Notes: generated from the sequence alone by a model not told the origin. A stretch of 64,000 nt of DNA from Fidelibacterota bacterium (GCA_018673925.1 JABHBL010000102.1:62001-126000), one strand, 5' to 3'; positions 40,107 through 52,108 are shown, counted from the stretch's first letter. A program made the numbers and translations.

Positions 40107-42035
40107 CTATTTCAACAAGACTATCTTAGAATCAGCATGTTGTGCAAGTTTAGAGCTGGTCTCTCTGAATTCTACATGTACCAGATAAATTCCTGCCTCA
40201 AGATTACGTCCAATTGAATCTTTACCATCCCAGCTGAATTCATATAAACCGCTGACCTGATTGAATTTTTGAATTTCAATCACTTGTTTACCCTGTAAAT
40301 CATAGATGCTCAAATTGATATTTCCATCTGCTGGAAGTGAAATCTGAATATTGGTTTCAGGGTTAAAGGGGTTGGGGAATGCCTGCACCAAGAGCTGAGA
40401 TTCAGGAGCTTGAGTGGTATTTCCACTTAAAGAGATTGTATAGCCTGCAATAGCAATGGGGATAGGTGATAGATCCATTTGATCATAATAGGATTGAAAT
40501 TCATCAACTTCGGGCAGGTCGTACTCAAATAAATCCCCAGCAAAACGTGGAGCTATTGTCTGATAGTTCATGGTAGCACGAATGTAATAAGAAGCATCTG
40601 GATTAAGTCCGCCCACCCTATAGTGTATTTTATCGCTCCCAGTACCCTCTTCGAGGCCGTTCCGATTGAAATCGGGGTCTTGGGTCGCTAAACCTGTAAT
40701 TCTTGTAGAATCCGCTGCTACACCATCTGACAGGTATCCTACTGGAGGTATTCTATTGTCTTTTAGATAACCTGCGATTCTCAGGAGGGTGTAGGTCTTC
40801 TCACTATTCACATCCATAGGTATGTTCTGATAAATTTGTACCTGATCCTGATCGCTGATACTCTGGTGATGCTGTTCATAGCCCGGATCCAGTCCAAAGA
40901 TTTCCCCATTTTCATCCCAAGCGCCAGAATGGAAGACTATATTCCCAGATTGATCTTCAATTTTCAGTTCTAACCAGGCTCTTCTACTGGGGTAGGCTGT
41001 AGGAAATTTATGCCCGGAAAGATTTTCTACATTTACCTCGATAGTCAATGAATCCGTCGATTGATTCCAATCCGTTGTAAGATTTAATCTCACGGACTGT
41101 CTCTCCAATAGTCTCATACTTCTATCAATAGTTGAATCAAAATGTGCATCTGATGCCATGACACCCAACTCAACTCTGAAATTTTTGAGCATTTTCAACA
41201 TGAACACATTTCCACCAACAAATTCATGTGTATGGAGCGGGTTACGCGATCCCAACCAGGGAGGTCGATTTGACAGAACGATATTTTCTTCGATAACAGG
41301 CATATGACAGGTCTGGCACTCAATACCCAATTCAGGAAAATCACTATTTAACCACTCCAGATAAGGCACTTGTTCAGGTGCCTCCCCGGCGACCTCGCCA
41401 TCATCATTCACATAGGGTGTAAAAAGAGTATGGCAAGTTGCGCACAATTCAGAATCGGAGATATGAGGACTCATGGTTGGCGTGTAATTGGCCATGGTTG
41501 TCATGGGTCCAACGACTGGATTACTAAAAGGACCATAAATGAGTCGACTATCATCGATGGTAAAATGACCTGAAAAGCTCTCGCCCTGACCCAGATCTTG
41601 ATCCTGTATCTGGTGACAGACTGCGCAGCTCACTCCATCCATACCAAGAGGATTCTCCAGCATTTCAGAGATTGTATAGTCTGACTGTCCATCATATGCA
41701 GCCTGGGTGTTTCCCATAGGGGCATGACAACTTGTACATTTATCTTCAATAACGCTTTGCAGTTGAGGGTTTGCAGCTATTTCAGCCTGCACTTTAGCCT
41801 GCCAGAGAGGATCAATGGCTGAATTCGCCATCATAGTTGATCGCCAGTATGTGGTTGGGGATACATCTTTCCCATGGCTGTCTTGCAAGGCTGCAGTATT
41901 GGGTCCCGCCTGTGTATGACAAACAGCACAAGTACCTGAACCCGAGAACAACGTGCTGGTTTCAGTTGGCAATGTTTGGGCGATTAAACCTGAAACACTG
42001 ACTAACAGGATTAAGATTTTATTGATAAGATGCAT
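40107..42035 (-). CDS. Multihaem c-type cytochrome with T9SS type A C-terminal sorting domain
   Basis: Five CXXCH motifs (CAVCH, CTSCH, CAVCH, CATCH, CQTCH); C-terminus FPNPFNPETNIQISLPADGNINLSIYDLQGKQVIEI...IVLLK. Confidence 0.9.
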   Translation of the reverse strand: MHLINKILILLVSVSGLIAQTLPTETSTLFSGSGTCAVCHTQAGPNTAALQDSHGKDVSPTTYWRSTMMANSAIDPLWQAKVQAEIAANPQLQSVIEDKCTSCHAPMGNTQAAYDGQSDYTISEMLENPLGMDGVSCAVCHQIQDQDLGQGESFSGHFTIDDSRLIYGPFSNPVVGPMTTMANYTPTMSPHISDSELCATCHTLFTPYVNDDGEVAGEAPEQVPYLEWLNSDFPELGIECQTCHMPVIEENIVLSNRPPWLGSRNPLHTHEFVGGNVFMLKMLKNFRVELGVMASDAHFDSTIDRSMRLLERQSVRLNLTTDWNQSTDSLTIEVNVENLSGHKFPTAYPSRRAWLELKIEDQSGNIVFHSGAWDENGEIFGLDPGYEQHHQSISDQDQVQIYQNIPMDVNSEKTYTLLRIAGYLKDNRIPPVGYLSDGVAADSTRITGLATQDPDFNRNGLEEGTGSDKIHYRVGGLNPDASYYIRATMNYQTIAPRFAGDLFEYDLPEVDEFQSYYDQMDLSPIPIAIAGYTISLSGNTTQAPESQLLVQAFPNPFNPETNIQISLPADGNINLSIYDLQGKQVIEIQKFNQVSGLYEFSWDGKDSIGRNLEAGIYLVHVEFRETSSKLAQHADSKIVLLK

Positions 42036-42096
42036 ATTCTCTCAACTTTTGATTCAAGGCGGCTAGAATAATCCTCCATAGGATAATTAAAAGCAC

Positions 42097-42120
42097 GAGC
42101 CCCAGTTATAACTGGAGCTC
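42097..42120 (-). terminator. Stem-loop terminator after the Spy-like gene
   Basis: GAGCcCCAGTTATAACTGGaGCTC followed on the minus strand by GTGCTTTTAATTAT. Confidence 0.7.
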
Positions 42121-42164
42121 ATGTACAGGGAGGAAGTCCTCAATAAAGGACAATAACTAACGAC

Positions 42165-42644
42165 CTATGGTCTATTACCTCTACCAGGACGGTTCCCTCG
42201 ACGTCCACCGCCCATTTCATCATTTCCACCACGAGGTCCTCTGTGTCCACGACGGCCTTCACGGGGTCCAAATTCATGCTGATCAAAAATCAATTGTTGA
42301 TCTGGTGTCAGCAGAGATCTGATCTGGGTTCTGTGCGCTCCCATGAGAGACTCAACAGCTGTCCGGTTGGCTTCAATAGCCGCTTCAAGTTCGGCAATCC
42401 TATCCGTATCAGGATTTTCACTGTTATTGAGCAGTCTCAGCTCTTGTTCAAGGGAACGGGTGGTTTGACGAATTTCCTGCATGGCAGGCTGCATACTCTC
42501 ACGGAGGGCTGTAATCTGCTGCATCTGTTCAGTCGTTAAATTTAAGCTTTCATCCCAGGTCATTTGCGAACCGCCACCACGACGGCCCTGACCCATTACG
42601 ATTGTCATAGAAAGTATAATGAGAATAAATAGTTTTTGTTTCAT
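42165..42644 (-). CDS. Spy/CpxP/ZraP-like periplasmic protein (LTXXQ) with Gly/Arg-rich tail
   Basis: Signal peptide; LNLTTEQMQQITALRESMQPAMQEIR...LTPDQQLIFDQHEF; tail GRRGHRGPRGGNDEMGGGRRGNRPGRGNRP. Confidence 0.75.
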   Translation of the reverse strand: MKQKLFILIILSMTIVMGQGRRGGGSQMTWDESLNLTTEQMQQITALRESMQPAMQEIRQTTRSLEQELRLLNNSENPDTDRIAELEAAIEANRTAVESLMGAHRTQIRSLLTPDQQLIFDQHEFGPREGRRGHRGPRGGNDEMGGGRRGNRPGRGNRP

Positions 42645-42656
42645 GCTACTTCTCCT

Positions 42657-43862
42657 TTAGTTATTAATGTTTAGAGTAATTCCATAGTTCATACTCTTAT
42701 AGTCATACAGGGGATCATTGGAAACATTCTGAGTCCACCCTGTATTCACGAGCATTTCAATATCTGAAAACCAGGCACTCTGATCTTGACCCAAATCCAG
42801 ACTCCAACTCACTTGAACCTTTTGCTTTTTATCTGAGCGGTCAAAACCAAGATCACTATATGTGTCATTCTCAATGACGTAGTTCATAGCCTCAAAATCA
42901 AACTCATACACAGGGACATCCCTGTATTTTTTTTCGTCAAAAGCATAAATCAGCTTTAGTTTCTGCCTGCCACCCATTCGGTACAATAAGCGCAAGGATG
43001 CAGAAGGACCTTCACTCCTGAACCTATCGATAAATGGATTGTTTAATCCATCCTGTAAGGCCAGAGCGCTGGCATCTTCGTTGATAAGAGTTTGATAGTT
43101 CAGCCACAGCGTTGCACCGAGTTTAGGCCCAAGAGCCTGGCTAAGTCGAAGCTCAGTTTTAATAAGATAATTATCAGGTATGGAGTCCACTTCGACTGCC
43201 CGGGTAAACCTGCCTGGAAGTTGATCATCTATGACGACTTGTGGCCAAAAATTTTGATAAGCCAGGGAAGTCCTGATATTTACTGAGGTCTTTGTGTTAA
43301 AGGACTGGTTATAAGTTAGATATATCTCATGATCAGTATTTGAGGCTTCGGTAACTTCCTCAAAGCGATTAAAATTCAAATCATAACCACTAATAAACAG
43401 CTGTGAAGCCTTGAGGTAGTATTTCCATTTTAAATACATGCCAAAGCCGCTGCTGTTGTAGTAGCTGTAGCTGTCATGGAAACGGCTTAAATAAGCGAAT
43501 AGACCTGCAAAGATCTGGTTATCCTTGATATCAAGATAGCGAAGTTGAAGACCAAGCTCTGCGTCGGTACTGGAGTATTCAGCATATGGATATATCTGTG
43601 AATGTGAAATATCTATATAAGCCCTTGAATTGTCTGAGAGAACTGAGCTGAGAGAGAATGCGCTTGAGCTATACGAAGCATCAGGCACCAATTTACTTCC
43701 TAATAGATAGTCAGCAGTTCCAACTGAATTGTCAAAAGTGTAAGTGAGTTCACCTGCTATTACTGGACTGCTTAATAAATAGATGATTACAGCTGTTAAG
43801 ATTGCTGAGAAATTGATTCGCTCTGGAGTGTTCGTTAACATAGTCTGATTCGGAATTTTCAT
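42657..43862 (-). CDS. Predicted outer-membrane beta-barrel protein
   Basis: 401 aa with N-terminal hydrophobic segment and repeated alternating Tyr/Ser-rich strands; ends MNYGITLNINN. Confidence 0.55.
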   Translation of the reverse strand: MKIPNQTMLTNTPERINFSAILTAVIIYLLSSPVIAGELTYTFDNSVGTADYLLGSKLVPDASYSSSAFSLSSVLSDNSRAYIDISHSQIYPYAEYSSTDAELGLQLRYLDIKDNQIFAGLFAYLSRFHDSYSYYNSSGFGMYLKWKYYLKASQLFISGYDLNFNRFEEVTEASNTDHEIYLTYNQSFNTKTSVNIRTSLAYQNFWPQVVIDDQLPGRFTRAVEVDSIPDNYLIKTELRLSQALGPKLGATLWLNYQTLINEDASALALQDGLNNPFIDRFRSEGPSASLRLLYRMGGRQKLKLIYAFDEKKYRDVPVYEFDFEAMNYVIENDTYSDLGFDRSDKKQKVQVSWSLDLGQDQSAWFSDIEMLVNTGWTQNVSNDPLYDYKSMNYGITLNINN

Positions 43863-43869
43863 AGAAGTT

Positions 43870-43892
43870 GGGGGAGGAAAAATTCCTCCCCC
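43870..43892 (-). promoter_or_regulatory. Perfect GC-rich intercistronic hairpin
   Basis: GGGGGAGGAA-AAA-TTCCTCCCCC, perfect 10-bp stem between the Asp-rich protein gene and the beta-barrel gene. Confidence 0.7.
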
Positions 43893-43905
43893 TTCATCAG
43901 ATCAA

Positions 43906-44421
43906 TTAGTTCGCGTTTTTCACTTTGCTGGTGGATTTTTTACGTGCCCCTGGGTCTGGGAGACAATCACCTGATCCAGGACCATTACCGCCACCAAAAC
44001 CGGGTCTTCCACCACCGTGACCACGTCCACCACCATCGTGTGGCGGTACAAAATCATCATCAGCATAATTTGGAATGCCATCACCATCGTCATCGGGGGC
44101 ATTGTCGTTATATCCATCACCATCTTCATCTACGAAACCACCAGCACCAGCACCGGGACCATTCCCACCACCTTGACCACCTTCTGGTGGTACATAATCT
44201 TCATCAGCATAATTAGGGATGCCATCGCCATCATCATCTGGTGCTAAATCATTGTATCCATCGCCGTCTTCATCAATAAATTCACCAGGTCCATTTCCAC
44301 CACCACCGAAATTACCATGACCATTTCCATTCTGACCACCTTGGGCATAGACAGGGCTGGCAATTGCGAATAGACTAATCGCTACTGCCATCATCATCAC
44401 CGTTAAGAGTTGCTTTTTCAT
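43906..44421 (-). CDS. Secreted Asp/Gly-rich protein with EF-hand/TSP3-like Ca-binding tandem repeats
   Basis: Signal peptide; duplicated F(I/V)DEDGDGYND(L/N)APDDDGDGIPNYAD(E/D)D(Y/F)VPP units 48 aa apart, Gly-rich spacers. Confidence 0.8.
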   Translation of the reverse strand: MKKQLLTVMMMAVAISLFAIASPVYAQGGQNGNGHGNFGGGGNGPGEFIDEDGDGYNDLAPDDDGDGIPNYADEDYVPPEGGQGGGNGPGAGAGGFVDEDGDGYNDNAPDDDGDGIPNYADDDFVPPHDGGGRGHGGGRPGFGGGNGPGSGDCLPDPGARKKSTSKVKNAN

Positions 44422-44473
44422 ATCGTTTCTCCTTTGTAAATTTTTTCTGTTTCAAAAAAGCTGCTCTCTATAG

Positions 44474-44489
44474 TCCAATCTCTGTGCCA
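44474..44489 (-). promoter_or_regulatory. Sigma-54 (-24/-12) promoter
   Basis: Minus strand TGGCACAGAGATTGGA vs consensus TGGCACRNNNNTTGCW; a single mismatch (C15 to G); about 55 bp upstream of the ATG at 44421. Confidence 0.7.
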
Positions 44490-44598
44490 GTTATCACCCA
44501 TCAAGTAAAACTATGATATATATTGTTGTTATTCATAGATTTACCTATGCGCATACGATTAATTCGTTTGTCAATATGCTCGACAAAACACGTTGAAT

Positions 44599-44614
44599 TC
44601 GACAAAATTGTCGA
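44599..44614. promoter_or_regulatory. Inverted repeat, candidate enhancer-binding-protein site
   Basis: TCGACAA-AA-TTGTCGA, about 110 bp upstream of the -24 element; another CGACAAAA copy lies at 44581-44588. Confidence 0.5.
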
Positions 44615-44669
44615 GAAACTATTGTATCAAGTCCTTGGGATTGTCACCCCTTGGGAGAAAGATTAATTA

Positions 44670-46001
44670 TTATTTGAGGTTATACTTTTGGAGTTTGTAG
44701 CGGAGAACACGTTCACTGATTCCCAGACGTCGAGCACATTCACTCTGATTCCCACCTGCTTCCTCAAGGGTGTTTTTAATCAGATCAACTTCCAGACCAC
44801 CAACAGAATCCTTTAGCTTCCCCGAAGTGATCTTCTCGTCAGCCTTTGTCTGCAGCTTAAGTCCTTCTGCTAAAATCTCGGGACCCTGACATAGCAGGAC
44901 GGCACGTTCAAGCAGGTTCCCCAGTTCACGGACATTCCCAGGGAAGTAATATGTCTCTAGAGCCGCCATGGCTTTACTAGAGAGAATCATTTCAGATCGA
45001 CCTTCTCTGGCAGCAAATTTTGCAAGAAAATATTCTGACAATACTTGGATATCATCAGGTCTACTTCTCAGAGGTGGTATCTCAAGATTGATTACATTCA
45101 ATCGATAATATAGATCTTCCCTAAACTCACCTAACTCAATGGCGTGGAGCAAATCCACATTGGTGGCGGCTATCACTCGGACATCTGATTTGAGGACCTT
45201 GTTTTCCCCAATTCTTTGGAACTCCCCACTTTGAAGAAAACGTAAGAGCTTGGTTTGCATGTCCAGTGGGAGATCACCAATCTCATCCAGAAAAAGAGTT
45301 CCTGTATGCGCTTCCTCAAAGCGACCAACTCTGGCAGCGGTTGCTCCCGTGAAAGCGCCTTTCTCATGCCCGAACAGCTCACTCTCAATTAGATGGCTAG
45401 GTAGGGCAGCGCAGTTCACAGCAACCATAGGCTCATTACCCCGTGGAGAATGCTGATGTATATACTCAGCCAGAACTTCCTTGCCGACACCGGTTTCTCC
45501 TGTAATAAGGACAGTAACCTGACTATCAGCCACCCGCTTAGCCTGCTGGAGTAAACCTAACATCACCGCGTCCCTGGCCAGGAAACCCACCTCCCCTGAA
45601 TCGTGTTCCAGGGAGATATTTTGTGGATGTTGTGAGCTCCGGATGTGATCCTCAATGCCCTTGATAAGAAGTTCAAGTTGATCAAGGTCAACGGGTTTGG
45701 TTAAGAAATCCCAGGCACCTGATTTCATGGCATCTACGGCAATATCCACAGTTCCGAAAGCAGTAATCAGGACCAGAATCACATCGGGATGGCGCGATTT
45801 AACTTCCTTTAAGAGATCAGCACCTGTCATATAGGGCATTTTGTAATCGGACAATACAATGTCAACTGGATGCTTATACATGTGGGCCAATGCAGTTTGA
45901 GCAGACTCAGCTGTACTCACATCATATCCAATTTTCTTTAAAAATCCTGCGAGGGACTCCCGTTGGATTTGTTCATCATCGACGATAAGTATTCTGGTCA
46001 T
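44670..46001 (-). CDS. NtrC-family sigma-54-dependent response regulator
   Basis: Receiver domain (ILIVDDEQ...VLSDYKMP), AAA+ with GETGVGKE and GAFTGA (ESELFGHEKGAFTGA), C-terminal Fis-like HTH. Confidence 0.96.
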   Translation of the reverse strand: MTRILIVDDEQIQRESLAGFLKKIGYDVSTAESAQTALAHMYKHPVDIVLSDYKMPYMTGADLLKEVKSRHPDVILVLITAFGTVDIAVDAMKSGAWDFLTKPVDLDQLELLIKGIEDHIRSSQHPQNISLEHDSGEVGFLARDAVMLGLLQQAKRVADSQVTVLITGETGVGKEVLAEYIHQHSPRGNEPMVAVNCAALPSHLIESELFGHEKGAFTGATAARVGRFEEAHTGTLFLDEIGDLPLDMQTKLLRFLQSGEFQRIGENKVLKSDVRVIAATNVDLLHAIELGEFREDLYYRLNVINLEIPPLRSRPDDIQVLSEYFLAKFAAREGRSEMILSSKAMAALETYYFPGNVRELGNLLERAVLLCQGPEILAEGLKLQTKADEKITSGKLKDSVGGLEVDLIKNTLEEAGGNQSECARRLGISERVLRYKLQKYNLK

Positions 46002-47710
46002 TGTTTTACCGGTAATTCAATTTCAAAGGTTGTCCCTTCACCTGGACGACTCATCACTTCTATCGTGCCATGGTGGTCTGCTATTATTTTATGCGTCAAG
46101 GCCAACCCTACACCTGTCCCCATGTCCTTGGTTGTATAATACAAATCGAAAATACGACTGAGTTGATCCTCAGCAATACCTGCACCAGTATCCTTGATGT
46201 TTACAATTATTAGATCACCTTGTTTCTGACCACTCAGTGTGATGCTGGCTCCAGACTCACAGGCATCCAAGGCGTTTCGAACCAGGTTCGAAATTGCCTG
46301 TCTTAAATATCCAGCGTCACCATCAAATTGAAGGGTACCTGCCTGTACGGTGAGGGTTATCTGTTGTTCCATGGCCTCTGATTTATATAAATCCTGAATG
46401 CTGTTTAAAAAACCGACCAGATCGAGAGATGAAATATTAAGGGGGGTCGGTCTGGTGTATTCCAGGAAATCCTGAAGAGATTCATTAATACGTGAAATTT
46501 CTGAGACCATGGTGCCGGTAAGTGATTCAAATTCTAGCTGATCTTTACCAGTTGAAAATTCTCGTTTCAGTCGCTGTGCAACAATTCCAATGGCGTTCAG
46601 CGGATTGCGTATTTCGTGAGCAACACCAGCAGCAAGCTCCCCTACAGCCGCCTGCTTCTCACGAAGTCGATTTAATTTCTCTAGCCGGTACACCTCTGCT
46701 TCAATGCGCTTCTTCTCTTCTTCCAGCAATGCTGCATTTCGTCGAACCAATAGAAAAATAAGCAACACAAAGGCCAACAGTGTAAAGAGAGTTGTACGAA
46801 TGAGAATTTGATAGACGATTTGACCTTTTAGACTCAACAGTGTATCCGCTTTGAATCCAATGCGAACTTCACCCAGACTTGAATTAAAAAATACAGGACG
46901 TACCACTTCCAGCAAACTGCTGTCCCCTTTGGAAACCTTAAAGAGGATATCAGCCAGGGGCTCACGGGTCCAGGAATCGTCAACCATTATACCAGACTTT
47001 GTGACATAGTATGGCTCACGGTCATCGAGAGCCAACTTCAAATATTGTAATCCATTTACATGTAGGAGTTCTTCCAGGGCGGACTCCATGGCCGTGAGAT
47101 ATTTAAAATTCTGCTCTGCCTCCAACGATAACTGGCACGTGATTACACCCCCCCGATCTCTGGGGATTGCGACTAAAAATTGATCTGCAATGCTATCATG
47201 AGGTGTGAAAATAGACTCCCCCTGATCAACTCCCACAATGATGAGCTCAGATTTTTTGGATAAAATCGGCTGTAGCTGATTTTGGAGCCACGTATTGTCT
47301 TCCGTTAATTCGGCCTCGGTATTTTTTGAAACGGTTCCAAAGCCGCCATCCTTTTTCCCGTCACTGTCATAGGTGGTGATAGACATGATGGTTTCATCAT
47401 TCACCCATTTGTTTAGATCACTTCTTGATAATTTCTGAGCTTGATCTATTTGGTTCAGGATACTGAGCATATCTATGGCTCTATCGATATAGGACCGTTT
47501 TAATTCCTCAGTGAGATATGCCTGACCACTACCACTCTGGGCGATCACTGCAGCGGTCATGGAAGACTGATCCTGGATGAGCTGCAGAACGTTACGATAT
47601 CTAGACTTATACTCAAGGTAGCTGGATAGCATGAGGAGGATCAGAACAACAATATAGAGACCTATGTACCAGGGATTTAGTTTTAAGATGTTTTTTACAG
47701 CTCTGAGCAA
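45998..47710 (-). CDS. Sensor histidine kinase (periplasmic sensor domain)
   Basis: Two TM segments flanking ~280 aa; H-box AAGVAHEIRNPLNAIG; NLVRNALDA; DTGAGI; GTGVGLAL. 4-bp overlap with the regulator gene. Confidence 0.95.
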   Translation of the reverse strand: MLRAVKNILKLNPWYIGLYIVVLILLMLSSYLEYKSRYRNVLQLIQDQSSMTAAVIAQSGSGQAYLTEELKRSYIDRAIDMLSILNQIDQAQKLSRSDLNKWVNDETIMSITTYDSDGKKDGGFGTVSKNTEAELTEDNTWLQNQLQPILSKKSELIIVGVDQGESIFTPHDSIADQFLVAIPRDRGGVITCQLSLEAEQNFKYLTAMESALEELLHVNGLQYLKLALDDREPYYVTKSGIMVDDSWTREPLADILFKVSKGDSSLLEVVRPVFFNSSLGEVRIGFKADTLLSLKGQIVYQILIRTTLFTLLAFVLLIFLLVRRNAALLEEEKKRIEAEVYRLEKLNRLREKQAAVGELAAGVAHEIRNPLNAIGIVAQRLKREFSTGKDQLEFESLTGTMVSEISRINESLQDFLEYTRPTPLNISSLDLVGFLNSIQDLYKSEAMEQQITLTVQAGTLQFDGDAGYLRQAISNLVRNALDACESGASITLSGQKQGDLIIVNIKDTGAGIAEDQLSRIFDLYYTTKDMGTGVGLALTHKIIADHHGTIEVMSRPGEGTTFEIELPVKQ

Positions 47711-47821
47711 GTCGGTCCCCTAATCATTCGTTTTAACTGGATTAAAAAATAGATATAGTTGGAACAAGACCTAAATAAATCTGAAAATATGAATTTGCTT
47801 TGGGATAGGAATGAAACAAAA

Positions 47822-47860
47822 ATGCCCCGGTTCCTTCGATAAACTCTGGAACCGGGGCAT
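47822..47860 (-). terminator. Rho-independent terminator of the ATP synthase operon
   Basis: ATGCCCCGGTTCC ... GGAACCGGGGCAT 13-bp stem followed on the minus strand by TTTTTG. Confidence 0.88.
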
Positions 47861-47883
47861 TTGAAGATTAATGTGAAGTAGCT

Positions 47884-48291
47884 TTATTTCTTTTCGGCAA
47901 CCTTTAGTCGATTCATGGAACGTTCCAATGCTCTCAGCGCTCTCAGTTCGTCCTCCATCTCATCCTGTTTCCTGGTGAGATGTTCTTTGGCACGATCAAA
48001 AGCTTCCTGTGCACGGGTTAGGTCGATATCATCCTGTGGTTCAGCTGATTCTACCAATAACTGCACACCATTATGGGTGATTTCTGCAAAACCTTTAGCA
48101 GAGGCATAGGTCTTTTCTACTGAACCCTTGACAACTTTGATTTCACCGATGGCTAATGCCATAATGGACTCAGTATGTCCTGCCAGGACACCGAATGCAC
48201 CATCAACACCTGGGGCACGGAGGTAATCTACCTCACCCTCATCATACACCTTTGTTGGTGTAACGATTTCTAGATGAAATTGGCCTGCCAT
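47884..48291 (-). CDS. atpC: F-type ATP synthase epsilon subunit
   Basis: FHLEIVTPTKVYDEGEVDYLRAPGVDGAFGVLAGH; operon position. Confidence 0.95.
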   Translation of the reverse strand: MAGQFHLEIVTPTKVYDEGEVDYLRAPGVDGAFGVLAGHTESIMALAIGEIKVVKGSVEKTYASAKGFAEITHNGVQLLVESAEPQDDIDLTRAQEAFDRAKEHLTRKQDEMEDELRALRALERSMNRLKVAEKK

Positions 48292-48297
48292 TTTTAT

Positions 48298-50560
<2,263 letters not shown>

Positions 50561-50572
50561 AGCGATCCTGTA

Positions 50573-52108
50573 TTAGGCTACGAACCCCTTAACGAAGTCC
50601 GAAACAGTCTTATTCAAAGCAGCATCAATTTCTTCAGTCAGCTTGCCTTCAGCAGCAATCTTCTTCAGGAGATCTGACGCGGTGGCTTCCATATTGCTCA
50701 GGAATTCACTCTCAAACCGTCGCACATCTGAAGGATCGATCTCATCCAGGAAACCCCTTGCAGCAGCATAGAAAATGGCAATCTGCTTTTCCACAACCAT
50801 GGGAACAAACTGATTCTGTTTCAATACTTCGTAGAGAATTTTTCCACGGGTCAACTGTTTTTGAGTTTCAGGATCCAGGTCAGAACCGAACTGAGCAAAA
50901 GCTGCCAGTTCACGATATTGAGCCAAATCAAGTCTCATTCCACCAGCAACCTTTTTCATGGCGCCGATCTGAGCGTTTCCACCTACACGAGATACCGAGA
51001 TACCCACATTCAATGCGGGACGTTGCCCACTGTTGAAAAGATCCGTTTCCAAAAAGATCTGACCATCAGTAATGGAGATCACATTGGTAGGGATATAGGC
51101 AGATACATCTCCCATTTGTGTTTCAATGATGGGTAGAGCGGTGAGTGAACCACCACCTAAATCTTTATTCAGTTTAGAGGAACGTTCCAGTAGACGACTG
51201 TGGAGATAGAATACATCTCCTGGATAGGCTTCACGACCTGGAGGTCTTCTCAGTAGTAGAGACATCTGGCGATAAGCCACAGCATGCTTTGAAAGATCAT
51301 CATAAATGATGAGAGCATGTTTGCCATTATCACGAAAATATTCACCTATAGTAGCACCGGTGTAGGGTGCGAGAAATTGTAGTGGAGCTGGATCAGAAGC
51401 ATTTGCAGCCACAACAGTTGTATACTCCATAGCACCCTGAGCTTCAAGCTCAGCCACCACGCGGGCAACAGTTGAGGCCTTCTGGCCAATGGCTACATAG
51501 ATACAATAAACTGGATCGTCTGGTGTCTCTGCACTATGGGTATATTTCTGATTCACGATGGTATCAAGAGCCACAGCGGTCTTACCCGTCTGGCCATCGC
51601 CAATGATCAACTCACGCTGACCACGACCAATGGGAATCATACTATCAATAGCTTTGATGCCTGTTTGCAGTGGCTCGTTTACCGGACTTCTGGCCAACAC
51701 CCCGAGAGCTTTGCGTTCAACGGGCATGGTTGAATCTGGTTTGATATCGCCTTTGCCATCCATGGCAGCACCAATAGGGCTGATCACGCGACCAATAACC
51801 GCATCTCCAACACCAACGGAAACAACTTTTCCTGTACGTTTGGCCTGGTCACCCTCTTTCACAAGAGAGGTATTACCAAATAGAACCAGTCCAACTTCGT
51901 CCTCTTCAAGGTTCATAGCCATACCCACAACACCGTTGGGGAGCTCAATCAGCTCAGAGGCCATAACATTTTCCAGTCCACTGACACGGGCAATACCGTC
52001 ACCAACCATGATGACTTCACCAATCTCGGCTACATCAATAGAGAGATCTAATTTGCCCAGTTCTTCCTGGAGTAATTTTGTGATTTCGTCTGTTCGAATA
52101 TCTGTCAT
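50573..52108 (-). CDS. atpA: F-type ATP synthase alpha subunit
   Basis: [41 protein letters not shown]. Confidence 0.98.
   Translation of the reverse strand: MTDIRTDEITKLLQEELGKLDLSIDVAEIGEVIMVGDGIARVSGLENVMASELIELPNGVVGMAMNLEEDEVGLVLFGNTSLVKEGDQAKRTGKVVSVGVGDAVIGRVISPIGAAMDGKGDIKPDSTMPVERKALGVLARSPVNEPLQTGIKAIDSMIPIGRGQRELIIGDGQTGKTAVALDTIVNQKYTHSAETPDDPVYCIYVAIGQKASTVARVVAELEAQGAMEYTTVVAANASDPAPLQFLAPYTGATIGEYFRDNGKHALIIYDDLSKHAVAYRQMSLLLRRPPGREAYPGDVFYLHSRLLERSSKLNKDLGGGSLTALPIIETQMGDVSAYIPTNVISITDGQIFLETDLFNSGQRPALNVGISVSRVGGNAQIGAMKKVAGGMRLDLAQYRELAAFAQFGSDLDPETQKQLTRGKILYEVLKQNQFVPMVVEKQIAIFYAAARGFLDEIDPSDVRRFESEFLSNMEATASDLLKKIAAEGKLTEEIDAALNKTVSDFVKGFVA

Noticed and set aside
43944-44247. 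His-rich plus-strand ORFs
   Set aside because: Artefact of antisense reading of GAT/GGT-rich DEDGDG repeats.
43906-44421. Repeat-rich DNA that looks array-like
   Set aside because: It is in-frame coding repeat of a Ca-binding protein; no identical short repeats with unique spacers, so not CRISPR.
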